Shown here one piece after another: positions 25,680 through 34,294 of a stretch of 64,000 nucleotides of DNA. The notes beneath the pieces were generated by a model, which saw only the letters and a program-made list of their open reading frames with translations, did no database searches and had not been told where the DNA came from. The first letter of the stretch is position 1, and every line of letters begins with the position of its first letter. The translations under genes and the position numbers were made by a program. Source of the stretch: a bacterium (GTDB lineage: Bacteria > Armatimonadota > Zipacnadia > Zipacnadales > UBA11051); contig JAUVVY010000008.1 in NCBI GenBank assembly GCA_030604405.1, positions 62,001-126,000 on the forward strand, in the 5' to 3' direction.

Positions 25680-25714
25680 CCACGCCGCCACAGGTACTTA
25701 TACCAGCGCCGTTC

Positions 25715-25786
25715 TGTAGGGCGGGGACTTGTGCCCCGCCGCCGCAGCTATTATACGACCGGCGCGGGACAAGCCCGCGCCCTACA
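25715..25786. repeat. Twin-hairpin element, copy 1
   Basis: TGTAGGG at 25715-25721 and CCCTACA at 25780-25786 are inverted end repeats. Inside are two hairpins: GGCGGGG/CCCCGCC (25720-25740) and GGCGCGGG/CCCGCGCC (25761-25781). The same plan, with different inner arms, recurs at 48861-48928. Confidence 0.65.
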
Positions 25787-25829
25787 ACAGGGCTTCGAGG
25801 CAATACACGACCAGTCTCGAGAATAACCA

Positions 25830-26597
25830 CTAGGCCGCCGTCATCCACGCCTGGGCATTCTTGTAGAAGATCGCCGCGCTGTCCTCTTCGGACAACACCG
25901 CCTCTTTCATCTTCAGCAGTGCCGCGTCCATGTACTGATATGGGGCGTGGGTACCGAACACGATGCTGGCCGCTCCGATCTCCGCGACCAGCTTCTCCAC
26001 TCCGCCGGTGCCCTCGAGGTTCGATATCTCCACATACAGGTTGGGCAGCGATCTGATGTCCTCGGCGATGCCCATGATCTCAGCCGTCTTGATATTGCAG
26101 AGCACGATACTAACTTCGGGGAACTTTAGTGCCACCGCCCCGGCCTCTGTCACTGCCACCGGCGGCACCATGCAGCGCGGGTGATGCAGCCGCTCGTCGT
26201 ACATTCGCAGGTGGATGCTCACCGTGACGCTGTGCTCTTTCGCCGCTGCCATCAGGTCAGTGAGGCATCCATCTCCCAGCTCGTAGCTGTGATAGTTCGG
26301 ATATAGCCGCACCCCGACGCAGCCGCCGTCAACCGCTTCCCCGAAGTCGCGTTCCCAGTCCGGGAAATTCGGGTTGATTGCTGCATGTGGGATCAGCCTG
26401 TCTCGGTGCGGCGCGATGGCTTCGATCAGCCAGTCATTCGCCGGCCGCACATCCCCGTAGAGCAAGCCCTGAAACGGCGCGACACAGGCCTGCGTCACCC
26501 CGCAGCGGTCCATCAGGGCGACAAAGTCGTCGGGCTGCGAATTCTCCAGGTGCCGAAACGGCCAGTGGCCCAGATGCGCATTGCAATCTATTATCAT
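25830..26597 (-). CDS. Amidohydrolase-2 family protein (second of a pair)
   Basis: A 255-residue TIM-barrel metal hydrolase or decarboxylase-like protein. It starts MIIDCNAHLGHWPF, where the usual first metal motif HxH is N-A-H. Other family features are CVGVRLYPNYHSYEL, TVSIHLRMYDERLHHP and FGTHAPYQYMDAA in place of the common FGSD. The missing first His and the Thr-His in the last motif suggest altered metal binding. Its ATG overlaps the stop of the upstream amidohydrolase (ATGA at 26594-26597), so the two are translationally coupled. A lactone hydrolysis or sugar-acid role is possible by context. Confidence 0.85.
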   Translation of the reverse strand: MIIDCNAHLGHWPFRHLENSQPDDFVALMDRCGVTQACVAPFQGLLYGDVRPANDWLIEAIAPHRDRLIPHAAINPNFPDWERDFGEAVDGGCVGVRLYPNYHSYELGDGCLTDLMAAAKEHSVTVSIHLRMYDERLHHPRCMVPPVAVTEAGAVALKFPEVSIVLCNIKTAEIMGIAEDIRSLPNLYVEISNLEGTGGVEKLVAEIGAASIVFGTHAPYQYMDAALLKMKEAVLSEEDSAAIFYKNAQAWMTAA

Positions 26598-27346
26598 AGC
26601 TTGAACATCCTCACTGCATTGTCGCCGAGTATCATGCGGCGGTCGCTGTCCGGTATTTCGGCCCCGATGACCTTGGCCAGTTGCGAGGCGAAGCTGCGGC
26701 CCGAGGCGTCTGAGCCGTAGAGCACCCGCTGCGCGCCGAGAAACGCCACAGCGTACTCAGTCTGGCCGGCCTCCGGGTCGCCGCCGCAGACATCTACCGC
26801 GATGTTCGGCTGATGAGACACGGTGCGGATGCCGCACTCCCAGTTGCCGCCTGAATGTGCCATTACGAATTGCGCGGCTGGGTGTCGCCGTGCCAGCTCG
26901 ACGAGGTCAGCCGGGGTCGACTCGGTGGGCATGTTCCCGGTGCTCTTGATCCAGGTGTGCTGCTGAATAGGCACGTCAAGCTCAGTGGCGTACTCAACGA
27001 TGGGGTCACAGTTGGGGTCATTGCACCGCCGGCACACCCACATCTTCAAGCCCTTCATCGGCCCGTTGGCAATGTAGCGCTCCATAAGCTGCAGGCTCTT
27101 GTCAACGTGATTCGGGCTGGCATACACCAGGCCGATGATGCGCTGCGGACAATGCTTGATGGCCTCCATGCCCCAGGCATTGTCCAGCTCCAATTCCTGC
27201 GCGGTGGGCTGGCGTCGTAAGCTCTCGCCCAGGGAGCATACGAGAAGATCGATTCCGAGCCGGTCGGCGTATTTGAGGCGGAAGTCCACATTGGCGGCAG
27301 GAGTCTCGCCATTGCCGTGCAGATGTACGTGGCAGTCAACAATCAA
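26594..27346 (-). CDS. Amidohydrolase-2 family protein (first of a pair)
   Basis: A 250-residue TIM-barrel protein with the complete metal motif at its start (VDCHVHLHG), then GLKMWVCRR, IQQHTW, VMAHSGGNW and YGSDASGR, which together supply the His, Glu and Asp positions of the family. It starts with TTG at 27346, with GGGAG nine bases upstream. It is followed with a 4-base overlap by a related but more degenerate copy, so an active/inactive or two-substrate pair is likely. The family includes lactonases such as 2-pyrone-4,6-dicarboxylate hydrolase and uronolactonase-like proteins. Confidence 0.85.
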   Translation of the reverse strand: MIVDCHVHLHGNGETPAANVDFRLKYADRLGIDLLVCSLGESLRRQPTAQELELDNAWGMEAIKHCPQRIIGLVYASPNHVDKSLQLMERYIANGPMKGLKMWVCRRCNDPNCDPIVEYATELDVPIQQHTWIKSTGNMPTESTPADLVELARRHPAAQFVMAHSGGNWECGIRTVSHQPNIAVDVCGGDPEAGQTEYAVAFLGAQRVLYGSDASGRSFASQLAKVIGAEIPDSDRRMILGDNAVRMFKL

Positions 27347-27705
27347 GGTGGATCGCTCCCTGTCTTAGCAGGCCGATGCGCACAAGCAAGTCGCCTGGGA
27401 CTGTCGAATCTTCCCTGTGAGCGGGAGTTGCACCTGCTAGCCATTGGCGGTATTGTCGGGTATCCACACTGTTGGTGTGGGTGACACGGCGTACGCCCGC
27501 GGCCCTTCCAGCTCGTATCGCGTGGCACAGGCTTTCTAGCCTGTGAGTCCCTCGGAAGCACGCGGGCCGGTTGCACCCACTGCTTCGCAGCGGGTACCCG
27601 GCTCAGCCGGCCCCTCCTTATGGCAAAGACGACGTCTCTGCTGCCACCACCACCCAACATCACGTACCGGCAATCTTTACACACACTCCCTCTGGCCGCA
27701 GCGGT
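27347..27705. other. Non-coding spacer upstream of argG with small hairpins
   Basis: No convincing gene. It contains a palindrome CACAGGCT-TTCT-AGCCTGTG at 27526-27545, a member of the GTCRGGCT family, and a small hairpin CCACAC/GTGTGG at 27464-27480. The rest is unstructured GC-rich sequence. Confidence 0.5.
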
Positions 27706-27735
27706 TTGTCAGCATCTGCCCACATCGGGTATAAT
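27706..27735 (+). promoter_or_regulatory. Near-consensus promoter of argG
   Basis: TTGTCA, an 18-base spacer, then a perfect TATAAT at 27730-27735. The predicted transcript starts near 27742, giving a leader of about 170 bases that holds two perfect hairpins. Confidence 0.75.
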
Positions 27736-27807
27736 ACGGCCCTTAGCTCGCGTGATTGGCGAAGACTCTGAAGATGACACAGCCTTGACGACCTCGGGCT
27801 GGAAGCT

Positions 27808-27873
27808 GAGAACTGAGAAAGCAGAGCTTCCTCAGTTCTCACCTGAGCTTTGTGAAGAAAGACAAAGCTCAGG
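27808..27873 (+). promoter_or_regulatory. Two adjacent perfect stem-loops in the argG leader
   Basis: Hairpin 1 is GAGAACTGAG/CTCAGTTCTC with a 13-base loop (27808-27840). Hairpin 2 is CCTGAGCTTTGT/ACAAAGCTCAGG with an 8-base loop (27842-27873). They are one base apart. No U-run follows either. The ribosome site of argG begins 22 bases beyond. They may be a regulatory leader or an inserted repeat. Confidence 0.6.
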
Positions 27874-27910
27874 CCGAGCCACGCGTTGGTAAGCGAAGGA
27901 GACGATGGAG

Positions 27911-29116
<1,206 letters not shown>

Positions 29117-29148
29117 CCGGCCAACCGCCAACAATAGCGCCACACCAA

Positions 29149-29187
29149 AAGGGCCATCCCCAGCGGGATGACCCTTGATCTTCTTTT
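29149..29187 (+). terminator. Rho-independent terminator of argG
   Basis: AAGGG-CC-ATCCC, a CAGC loop, GGGAT-GA-CCCTT, then a T-rich tail (GATCTTCTTTT). It lies 32 bases past the argG stop. Confidence 0.8.
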
Positions 29188-29240
29188 CCTATCCCCCTTT
29201 GATTCCCCCTTCCCTGCAGGGAAGGGGGCTAGGGGGTTAG
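29188..29240. repeat. Long palindromic repeat around DUF559 gene, copy 1
   Basis: The core at 29205-29228 is a perfect 24-bp palindrome (CCCCCTTCCCTG and its complement). It lies inside a longer imperfect one starting CCTATCCCCC and ending GGGGGTTAG. The stop codon of the DUF559 gene lies at 29245, in the flank of this repeat. Confidence 0.85.
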
Positions 29241-29244
29241 GGGG

Positions 29245-29622
29245 CTAGGAAGCAGTTAGGTCCGCTGCAGCACGGATCTGTTCTAAGACGCCTTCTATTT
29301 CATTGAGCACGCGTTCGTTGGAAAAATGCAGAACCTGTAACTGTCGTGCGGCCAGGATACTATCGCGCTCGGCATCATAGTCGGCCTGAGCTTCGTGAAC
29401 GCCTCCGTCCACCTCCACAACCAGACCCTTGGCATGGCAGTAAAAATCCACAATGAAGCCATCAATTACTTGCTGACGTCGGAAATGCAGGCCCTGCAGC
29501 CGGTTGGCCCGTAGTCTCTCCCACAAGATTGCCTCGGCAGGCGTCATATTGCGGCGCATCTCATGAGCCAGTTGACGCTTTTCGCGAGAGTGGTGACCAA
29601 GAACGATATCTGACTTGTCCAT
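29245..29622 (-). CDS. DUF559 endonuclease-like protein
   Basis: A 125-residue single-domain protein of the DUF559 family, related to Vsr-type PD-(D/E)XK nucleases. Features are MRRNMTPAEAILWERLR, then LHFRRQQVIDGFIVDFYCH and LVVEVDGGVHEAQADYD, giving the D-x(n)-E-x-D core expected of the fold. The start at 29622 follows ribosome-site-like GGATAGGACGG that derives from the end of repeat copy 2. The whole gene lies exactly between two direct copies of a long palindrome, with a third copy just beyond. No methylase or partner nuclease is adjacent. The function of DUF559 proteins is unknown. Confidence 0.92.
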   Translation of the reverse strand: MDKSDIVLGHHSREKRQLAHEMRRNMTPAEAILWERLRANRLQGLHFRRQQVIDGFIVDFYCHAKGLVVEVDGGVHEAQADYDAERDSILAARQLQVLHFSNERVLNEIEGVLEQIRAAADLTAS

Positions 29623-29631
29623 GCCCACCGT

Positions 29632-29685
29632 CCTATCCCCCTTTGATTCCCCCTTCCCTGCAGGGAAGGGGGCTAGGGGGTTAGG
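29632..29685. repeat. Long palindromic repeat around DUF559 gene, copy 2
   Basis: Same orientation as, and nearly identical to, the copy at 29188-29240, with the perfect 24-bp core at 29649-29672. It begins 10 bases upstream of the DUF559 start codon. Confidence 0.85.
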
Positions 29686-29713
29686 TTTGCCTTTCCTTCC
29701 GCCCTGCCGGGCA

Positions 29714-29769
29714 CCTATCCCCCTTTGATTCCCCCTTCCCTACCAGGGAAGGGGGCTAGGGGGTTAGGT
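29714..29769. repeat. Long palindromic repeat around DUF559 gene, copy 3
   Basis: Same orientation. It differs in the centre, where TGCA is replaced by TACCA, so the loop is changed but the arms CCCCCTTCCCT and AGGGAAGGGGG are intact (29731-29755). Confidence 0.85.
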
Positions 29770-29802
29770 AAGGACAGCCGCTTGTACCAACGCCGCGCCT
29801 GT

Positions 29803-30492
29803 TTAGTACTTCGGCCGGCCGTCGGGGAACCAGCAGACGTCTGTGATTGGGAGGGTGTACTTGACCGGGCCGGAATAGGGCGAGTTGGGATAAAGCTTGA
29901 CGTGGTGCCATTTGGCATGTCCATCGGCGAATACCAGATTGGCGCCATCATTGTGCCGCTGGGGTACGAAGAAGCTCGCATGGTTGCTTTCGCAGATGCG
30001 CCACGCGTTAGTCCCATAGTCAGAGTAGCAGCGCGTCCAGTCGGACTCTGCGATGACCACGGTCTCGGCCGCGTACTTGACTGAAGCTAGTCTGATGTAG
30101 GCTCCCCATACCGCCAGCAGGCGGTGATTGCACCCGTAGTCAACGGGGCCATAGGCGCTGCAACGCGCCACGCCACTGGTCGGACACTTCACACACCCGG
30201 CACTGGGGCACCGAAATACCTGCCAGTTCATAATGTAAGGCTGAAGCAGTTGATACCAAAACCTATTCGAGGTTGGGACATTTCGGAGAAAGCCGCACAC
30301 ATACGTCTCGTCGTAGTCCTGCGCGTACTGCATCACGGCCAGACCCATCTGTTTGGTGTTGCTAAGACAACTGGCCTGCCGCGCCTTCTCCCGCGCCCGA
30401 GCGAACACGGGAAACAGAATCGCCGCCAGGATCGCGATTATCGCGATCACAACCAACAATTCGATGAGCGTAAAACCCTTCTGCCTCTTCAT
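29803..30492 (-). CDS. Type II secretion-type pseudopilin (DUF1559-like), copy 2
   Basis: A 229-residue protein. It has a prepilin leader with cleavage before [10 protein letters not shown], the membrane helix, [20 protein letters not shown], and the C-terminal H-x9-DG motif in [14 protein letters not shown]. Several Cys ([15 protein letters not shown]) probably bind metal or form disulfides. It would be processed by a prepilin peptidase and sit in the envelope. GGAG before the ATG at 30492 sets the start. It is almost identical to the gene at 30698-31384, so the duplication is recent. Its promoter region has an AT dinucleotide run. Confidence 0.92.
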   Translation of the reverse strand: MKRQKGFTLIELLVVIAIIAILAAILFPVFARAREKARQASCLSNTKQMGLAVMQYAQDYDETYVCGFLRNVPTSNRFWYQLLQPYIMNWQVFRCPSAGCVKCPTSGVARCSAYGPVDYGCNHRLLAVWGAYIRLASVKYAAETVVIAESDWTRCYSDYGTNAWRICESNHASFFVPQRHNDGANLVFADGHAKWHHVKLYPNSPYSGPVKYTLPITDVCWFPDGRPKY

Positions 30493-30536
30493 CACCATCA
30501 TCTCCATTCCGATTGCTGACCACTCCGTACGCGATA

Positions 30537-30574
30537 CATACATATAATATATATATACATATATATATATCATG
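30537..30574. repeat. AT-dinucleotide microsatellite
   Basis: A run of TA/TATAT units, with two ACAT interruptions, in an otherwise GC-rich region. It lies just upstream of the pseudopilin gene and overlaps its probable -10 box. Confidence 0.85.
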
Positions 30575-30592
30575 TTTTACTTCGACACTCAA
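30564..30592 (-). promoter_or_regulatory. Promoter of pseudopilin copy 2, -10 within the AT run
   Basis: On the minus strand TTGAGT is followed by a 17-base spacer and TATATA. The -10 is part of the (TA)n run, so several registers are possible. Confidence 0.5.
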
Positions 30593-30697
30593 GCACAATA
30601 TCCTGCCGCGCAGAACAAAACACCCGCTGTCAGCGCGCGCATCTAGCCGCGGACAGCAGGACTTGCCGCCGACTTCATCTGCCGGTGCAATCCGCCC

Positions 30698-31384
30698 TCA
30701 GTACTTCGGCCGGCCGTCGGGGAACCAGCAGAGGTCTGTGATTGGGAGGGTGTACTTAACCGGGCCGGAATAGGGCGAGTTGGGATAAAGCTTGACGTGG
30801 TGCCATTTTGCGTGTCCATCGGCGAATACGAGATTGGCGCCATCATTGTGCCGCTGGGGTACGAAGAAGCTCGCATGGTTGCTTTCGCAGATGCGCCAGG
30901 CGTTACTCCCATAGTCAGAGGGGCAGCGCGTCCAGTCGGACTCTGCGATGACCACGGTCTCGGCCGCGTACTTGACTGAAGCTACTCTGATGTAGGCTCC
31001 CCATACCGCCAGCAGGCGGTGATTGCACGCGTAGTCAACGGGGCCATAGGCGCCGCAATAAAACGAGCCATTGGTCGGACATTTCACACACCCGGCACTG
31101 GGGCACCGAAATACCTGATAGTTCATAATGTAAGGCTGAAGCAGTTGATACCAAAACCTATTCGAGGTTGGGACATTTCGGAGAAAGCCGCACACATACG
31201 TCTCGTCGTAGTCCTGCGCGTACTGCATCACCGCCAGGCCCATCTGCTTGGTGTTGCTGAGACAACTGGCCTGCCGCGCCTTCTCCCGCGCCCGGGCGAA
31301 CACGGGAAACAGGATTGCGGCCAGGATCGCGATTATCGCGATCACAACCAACAATTCGATGAGCGTAAATCCTTTCCGTGACAT
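30698..31384 (-). CDS. Type II secretion-type pseudopilin (DUF1559-like), copy 1
   Basis: A 228-residue protein, near-identical to copy 2. Differences cluster at the extreme N-terminus (MSRKGF against MKRQKGF) and in a short window after CVKCPT ([10 protein letters not shown] against [10 protein letters not shown]). The domain order is the same: prepilin leader, membrane helix, Cys-bearing central part and [14 protein letters not shown]. The ribosome site is GGGAGG. The gene follows the lyase array on the same strand, 115 bases after its last stop, with a possible TATAAT box at 31444-31449 in between. Confidence 0.92.
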   Translation of the reverse strand: MSRKGFTLIELLVVIAIIAILAAILFPVFARAREKARQASCLSNTKQMGLAVMQYAQDYDETYVCGFLRNVPTSNRFWYQLLQPYIMNYQVFRCPSAGCVKCPTNGSFYCGAYGPVDYACNHRLLAVWGAYIRVASVKYAAETVVIAESDWTRCPSDYGSNAWRICESNHASFFVPQRHNDGANLVFADGHAKWHHVKLYPNSPYSGPVKYTLPITDLCWFPDGRPKY

Positions 31385-31443
31385 GATATGCCTCCCTCTA
31401 ATGATTGGCTTCGCTATGTACAGCGTACCCTTACATCTTACAG

Positions 31444-31449
31444 ATTATA
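31444..31449 (-). promoter_or_regulatory. Possible -10 box of pseudopilin copy 1
   Basis: A perfect TATAAT on the minus strand about 60 bases before the start codon. No good -35 lies 16-18 bases upstream of it, so the call rests on the -10 and the position between genes. Confidence 0.35.
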
Positions 31450-31499
31450 CGTGGCAAGTGCAGATTCCTGCCAGCATTTAAAATTATTTGCCTTGTGGG

Positions 31500-34196
31500 C
31501 TAGTCCGCTCTGACCATGGTCGCCGCCAGCGGAATCACAAAGGTGTTCTTACCCTCAATCTCTCGGCGCGGGAAATAGAACTGCTTGGTCGTGTCGCCCT
31601 CTATCATCAGCCCGTGGTCGTAGGTGACCACGATCACGCGCTCGCCGTCCTGCTCCACGATGCGCTCTATCTCATAGCCGTGTGTGTACCCGTTGCCGTG
31701 GGTCACGATCATCCATACGCCGCGCAGGGTGTTCCCCAGTGGCAAGTCGTCAGCGGTCACGAAGGCGTCGTACTCGTCACCATCGGCCTGCCGCAAGCCG
31801 GCCGAGATTTCGCCACGGTACGCCCCGATCTCCGTACTGATACTCCACTGCCTGCACGACAGTCGCTCCCCCTCAAAGAGCCATGCGCCAGTGGTCTGGC
31901 TGCCGACTTGGCGTACTATCCCCAGCCGGCCCCTGATGCTGATGCCGTCGGCGGTTGTGCGCTCCGGGTATGGCGGCTCGTCGAGTGTGCTGATGATGGT
32001 ATCAACAGTGTCGCCGTGGGTTACGCGCAGTGCCACTACACCCACGGCGGCGGGTTCTACTGCCAGCGGCTCCACGGAGTCAATGAACGTTTTCTCGCTG
32101 AAGGGCTCCTCGATAGCCACGAAGGTGGTGGCCAGGGGCGCATCCCCCGTTCGCCGCACCACCAACTGCGGCATCCAGTAGTCGAAGGCCTTGCGGGTGT
32201 CGTGGCTGGCTTTGCGCGGCGTCAGGCTTTTCCCGAGATAGACCTGCACCTGTCCACCCGCAATCACGTGTGTGCGGACACCTTTGTCCGGCTCGTCCAC
32301 ATAGCGGAAGGTAGTCTGCACCAGGCCGTCTGCGCTGTCCTCCTGCACGTCACGGATGCAGCCCCAGACATTGTAGCTGGACTGTTCATCGCGTGGCTCG
32401 ACCCATTCCTCGCCTTCTTCGAGCATATTCTCGCGGGTGCCGGTGAAGTTCACGTTGCACTCTGCGGTCATGTCGTGGTTGCCGCTGCCGTGGACCAGCC
32501 AGTCATGAATACTGCCGCCCCTGACGCGGAACACATCCACGACGTAGGCGTCCTGGTCCGAAACCGGCACTAGCGCCAGCATTCGCCGGTACATATCTAC
32601 GTCCTCGATCTTGCGGTAGCCGCGTTTGCCGTCGGCTTCCGCCATTGACACCCCGTTGGAATCGGGGAAGAAGGCCAGGAGATCGCAGTCGCCGCCGGCC
32701 TGGTTTTGTCGGTCAACGGCCACCAGGTTGTGACTGATGGTAGAGGAACACCACCGCCGCGCCTGTGTGTGGTTGTAGCCCACATCACACAGTATCTCGC
32801 GGTCTTTGGCGAACAGCGTCAGATTAAGGTTATCGAGGTGAGAGTGGCCGTAAGCGCCGGAGAAGTGAAGCTGCGCCTGCATCTGGTGTGGGCCTTCGCC
32901 GCGGCCGAGCGAGGCGTGCCCATAGCCGGGAGTGATGGTGGAAACGGTCTTGATGCGCGGGGAGGAGCGCTGCTCGTTGGGCCAGGTATCGTGAATCGGC
33001 GAGGAGCAGCCATTGGGGAAATCCAGCACCGAGGGCGCGCGCAGTGCTCTGGCGATGAAGGGGTTATCCTTCTTCGGCTCCAGGTTGTCAAACCGCTCGC
33101 CGTATTCTTCGTCAACGTACCCGGGCGGGTCACAATAGCCGGTCAATTCGTTAAAGTTCGCCCCGATGCGCGACAGGGTCTGGTAGTGATACGATGGGGC
33201 CTCGCGCCACATGCCGTCATAGAAGCAGCCGCCGTAGAGTATCTCCAGCATCCAGTGATAGGCCCAGTGCACGTAGTGCGGCTCATTGATGACCTGACCG
33301 ATCCTGGCCGTATTCATCAGGTAACTGGGCGCGATATTGTCAGTGAAATCGTCCCAGGTGTTGATGTATTCCCAGGTACCCTTGAGAAAGTCATTCTCGA
33401 ACTTCTCGCGCACGTCGTAGCCGCGTATCTCGGAGAGCTTGTCGAATTCCTCACTGTCGTATATGAGGTCGTAAGTTTCGGCCATGCCAGATGGGATCTC
33501 GCTCTCCATCCACCGCCCCCATTTGCCGCCTGCTCGCGGCCAGGGCGGCTCCTGCTTGGCCGGGAAGTGGAACGCCGTAATCCACTGATATATGGCCGGG
33601 TAATGCGGATAAAGCTGGGCGATCCGGTCCAGAATCAGGGCAGCTTTTCTGGCGTATTCGGGCTTGCCTGTCGCGTGATAGGCGATCGCCAGGGCACCGG
33701 CCTGCTGCAGTACCCAGCCGCGCTTGAACGTAATAATATGAGCTCGGAAGAACATATTTATGTCCTTCTTCGGCTCGTGGTAGTAGCGGTAACTGAACGG
33801 CTCGCCCAGAGAATTGACGCCCTCGATTACCTGGTCGTCGGGGTATCTGGCATTGGGGAAGACCATGTCGCAGTATTTGCACTTCAGCTCATCAGGCCTG
33901 TCTATGCTCCATGAGAACACGCCGCTGTAGGCGCCGCCGTAGCAGTTGGGGCACTGGACGAATACCCGCATCGGCCGGTTGGGAACATAGGAGAGCATCT
34001 GCTCCTCGTCCATCGCCATGACGCGCTCTACCGCCTGCTCGTAGGTGGCGGCATTGTTCTTGTCAATATTGTGCTCGAGCACGGGATGTTTGATGCCGAC
34101 GGCCTGTCCTGCGCCCAGTGCCGGTAGAGCAACCGCCCCCACCATCACACAGACTACCAGCAGGTCAACGAGATTGCACCCGTTGCAGCTCAACAT
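31500..34196 (-). CDS. Exported heparinase II/III-like protein, array member 6 (last)
   Basis: About 898 residues with a signal peptide ending VGAVALPALGAGQ. Domains are a zinc ribbon (CPNC near residue 82, CKYC near 107), a helical lyase toroid with catalytic-type Tyr in EAPSYHYQT, and a heparinase II/III beta domain with YGHSHLDNLN near 450. A conserved C-terminal beta domain follows, with HGDTVDTIISTLDEPPYPER. These sites fit a beta-eliminating polysaccharide lyase. The start at 34196 is the second of two ATGs; it has good spacing to AAGGGAG and is the position used by the paralogues. It is the most diverged of members 2-6 at the N-terminus. Confidence 0.88.
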   Translation of the reverse strand: MLSCNGCNLVDLLVVCVMVGAVALPALGAGQAVGIKHPVLEHNIDKNNAATYEQAVERVMAMDEEQMLSYVPNRPMRVFVQCPNCYGGAYSGVFSWSIDRPDELKCKYCDMVFPNARYPDDQVIEGVNSLGEPFSYRYYHEPKKDINMFFRAHIITFKRGWVLQQAGALAIAYHATGKPEYARKAALILDRIAQLYPHYPAIYQWITAFHFPAKQEPPWPRAGGKWGRWMESEIPSGMAETYDLIYDSEEFDKLSEIRGYDVREKFENDFLKGTWEYINTWDDFTDNIAPSYLMNTARIGQVINEPHYVHWAYHWMLEILYGGCFYDGMWREAPSYHYQTLSRIGANFNELTGYCDPPGYVDEEYGERFDNLEPKKDNPFIARALRAPSVLDFPNGCSSPIHDTWPNEQRSSPRIKTVSTITPGYGHASLGRGEGPHQMQAQLHFSGAYGHSHLDNLNLTLFAKDREILCDVGYNHTQARRWCSSTISHNLVAVDRQNQAGGDCDLLAFFPDSNGVSMAEADGKRGYRKIEDVDMYRRMLALVPVSDQDAYVVDVFRVRGGSIHDWLVHGSGNHDMTAECNVNFTGTRENMLEEGEEWVEPRDEQSSYNVWGCIRDVQEDSADGLVQTTFRYVDEPDKGVRTHVIAGGQVQVYLGKSLTPRKASHDTRKAFDYWMPQLVVRRTGDAPLATTFVAIEEPFSEKTFIDSVEPLAVEPAAVGVVALRVTHGDTVDTIISTLDEPPYPERTTADGISIRGRLGIVRQVGSQTTGAWLFEGERLSCRQWSISTEIGAYRGEISAGLRQADGDEYDAFVTADDLPLGNTLRGVWMIVTHGNGYTHGYEIERIVEQDGERVIVVTYDHGLMIEGDTTKQFYFPRREIEGKNTFVIPLAATMVRAD

Positions 34197-34294
34197 ATCC
34201 ATCACTCCCTTAACAGTATTATCCCGTGGGTCAAGCTTCCAGCCCGAGCACCCAATCATGCGCTTCGACATCCCGCCGCATCACACGCCCATTA

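Noticed and set aside
29245-29622. DUF559 protein as part of a restriction-modification or Vsr repair system
   Set aside because: No methyltransferase, restriction enzyme or mismatch-repair gene is adjacent; argG and pseudopilin genes flank it.
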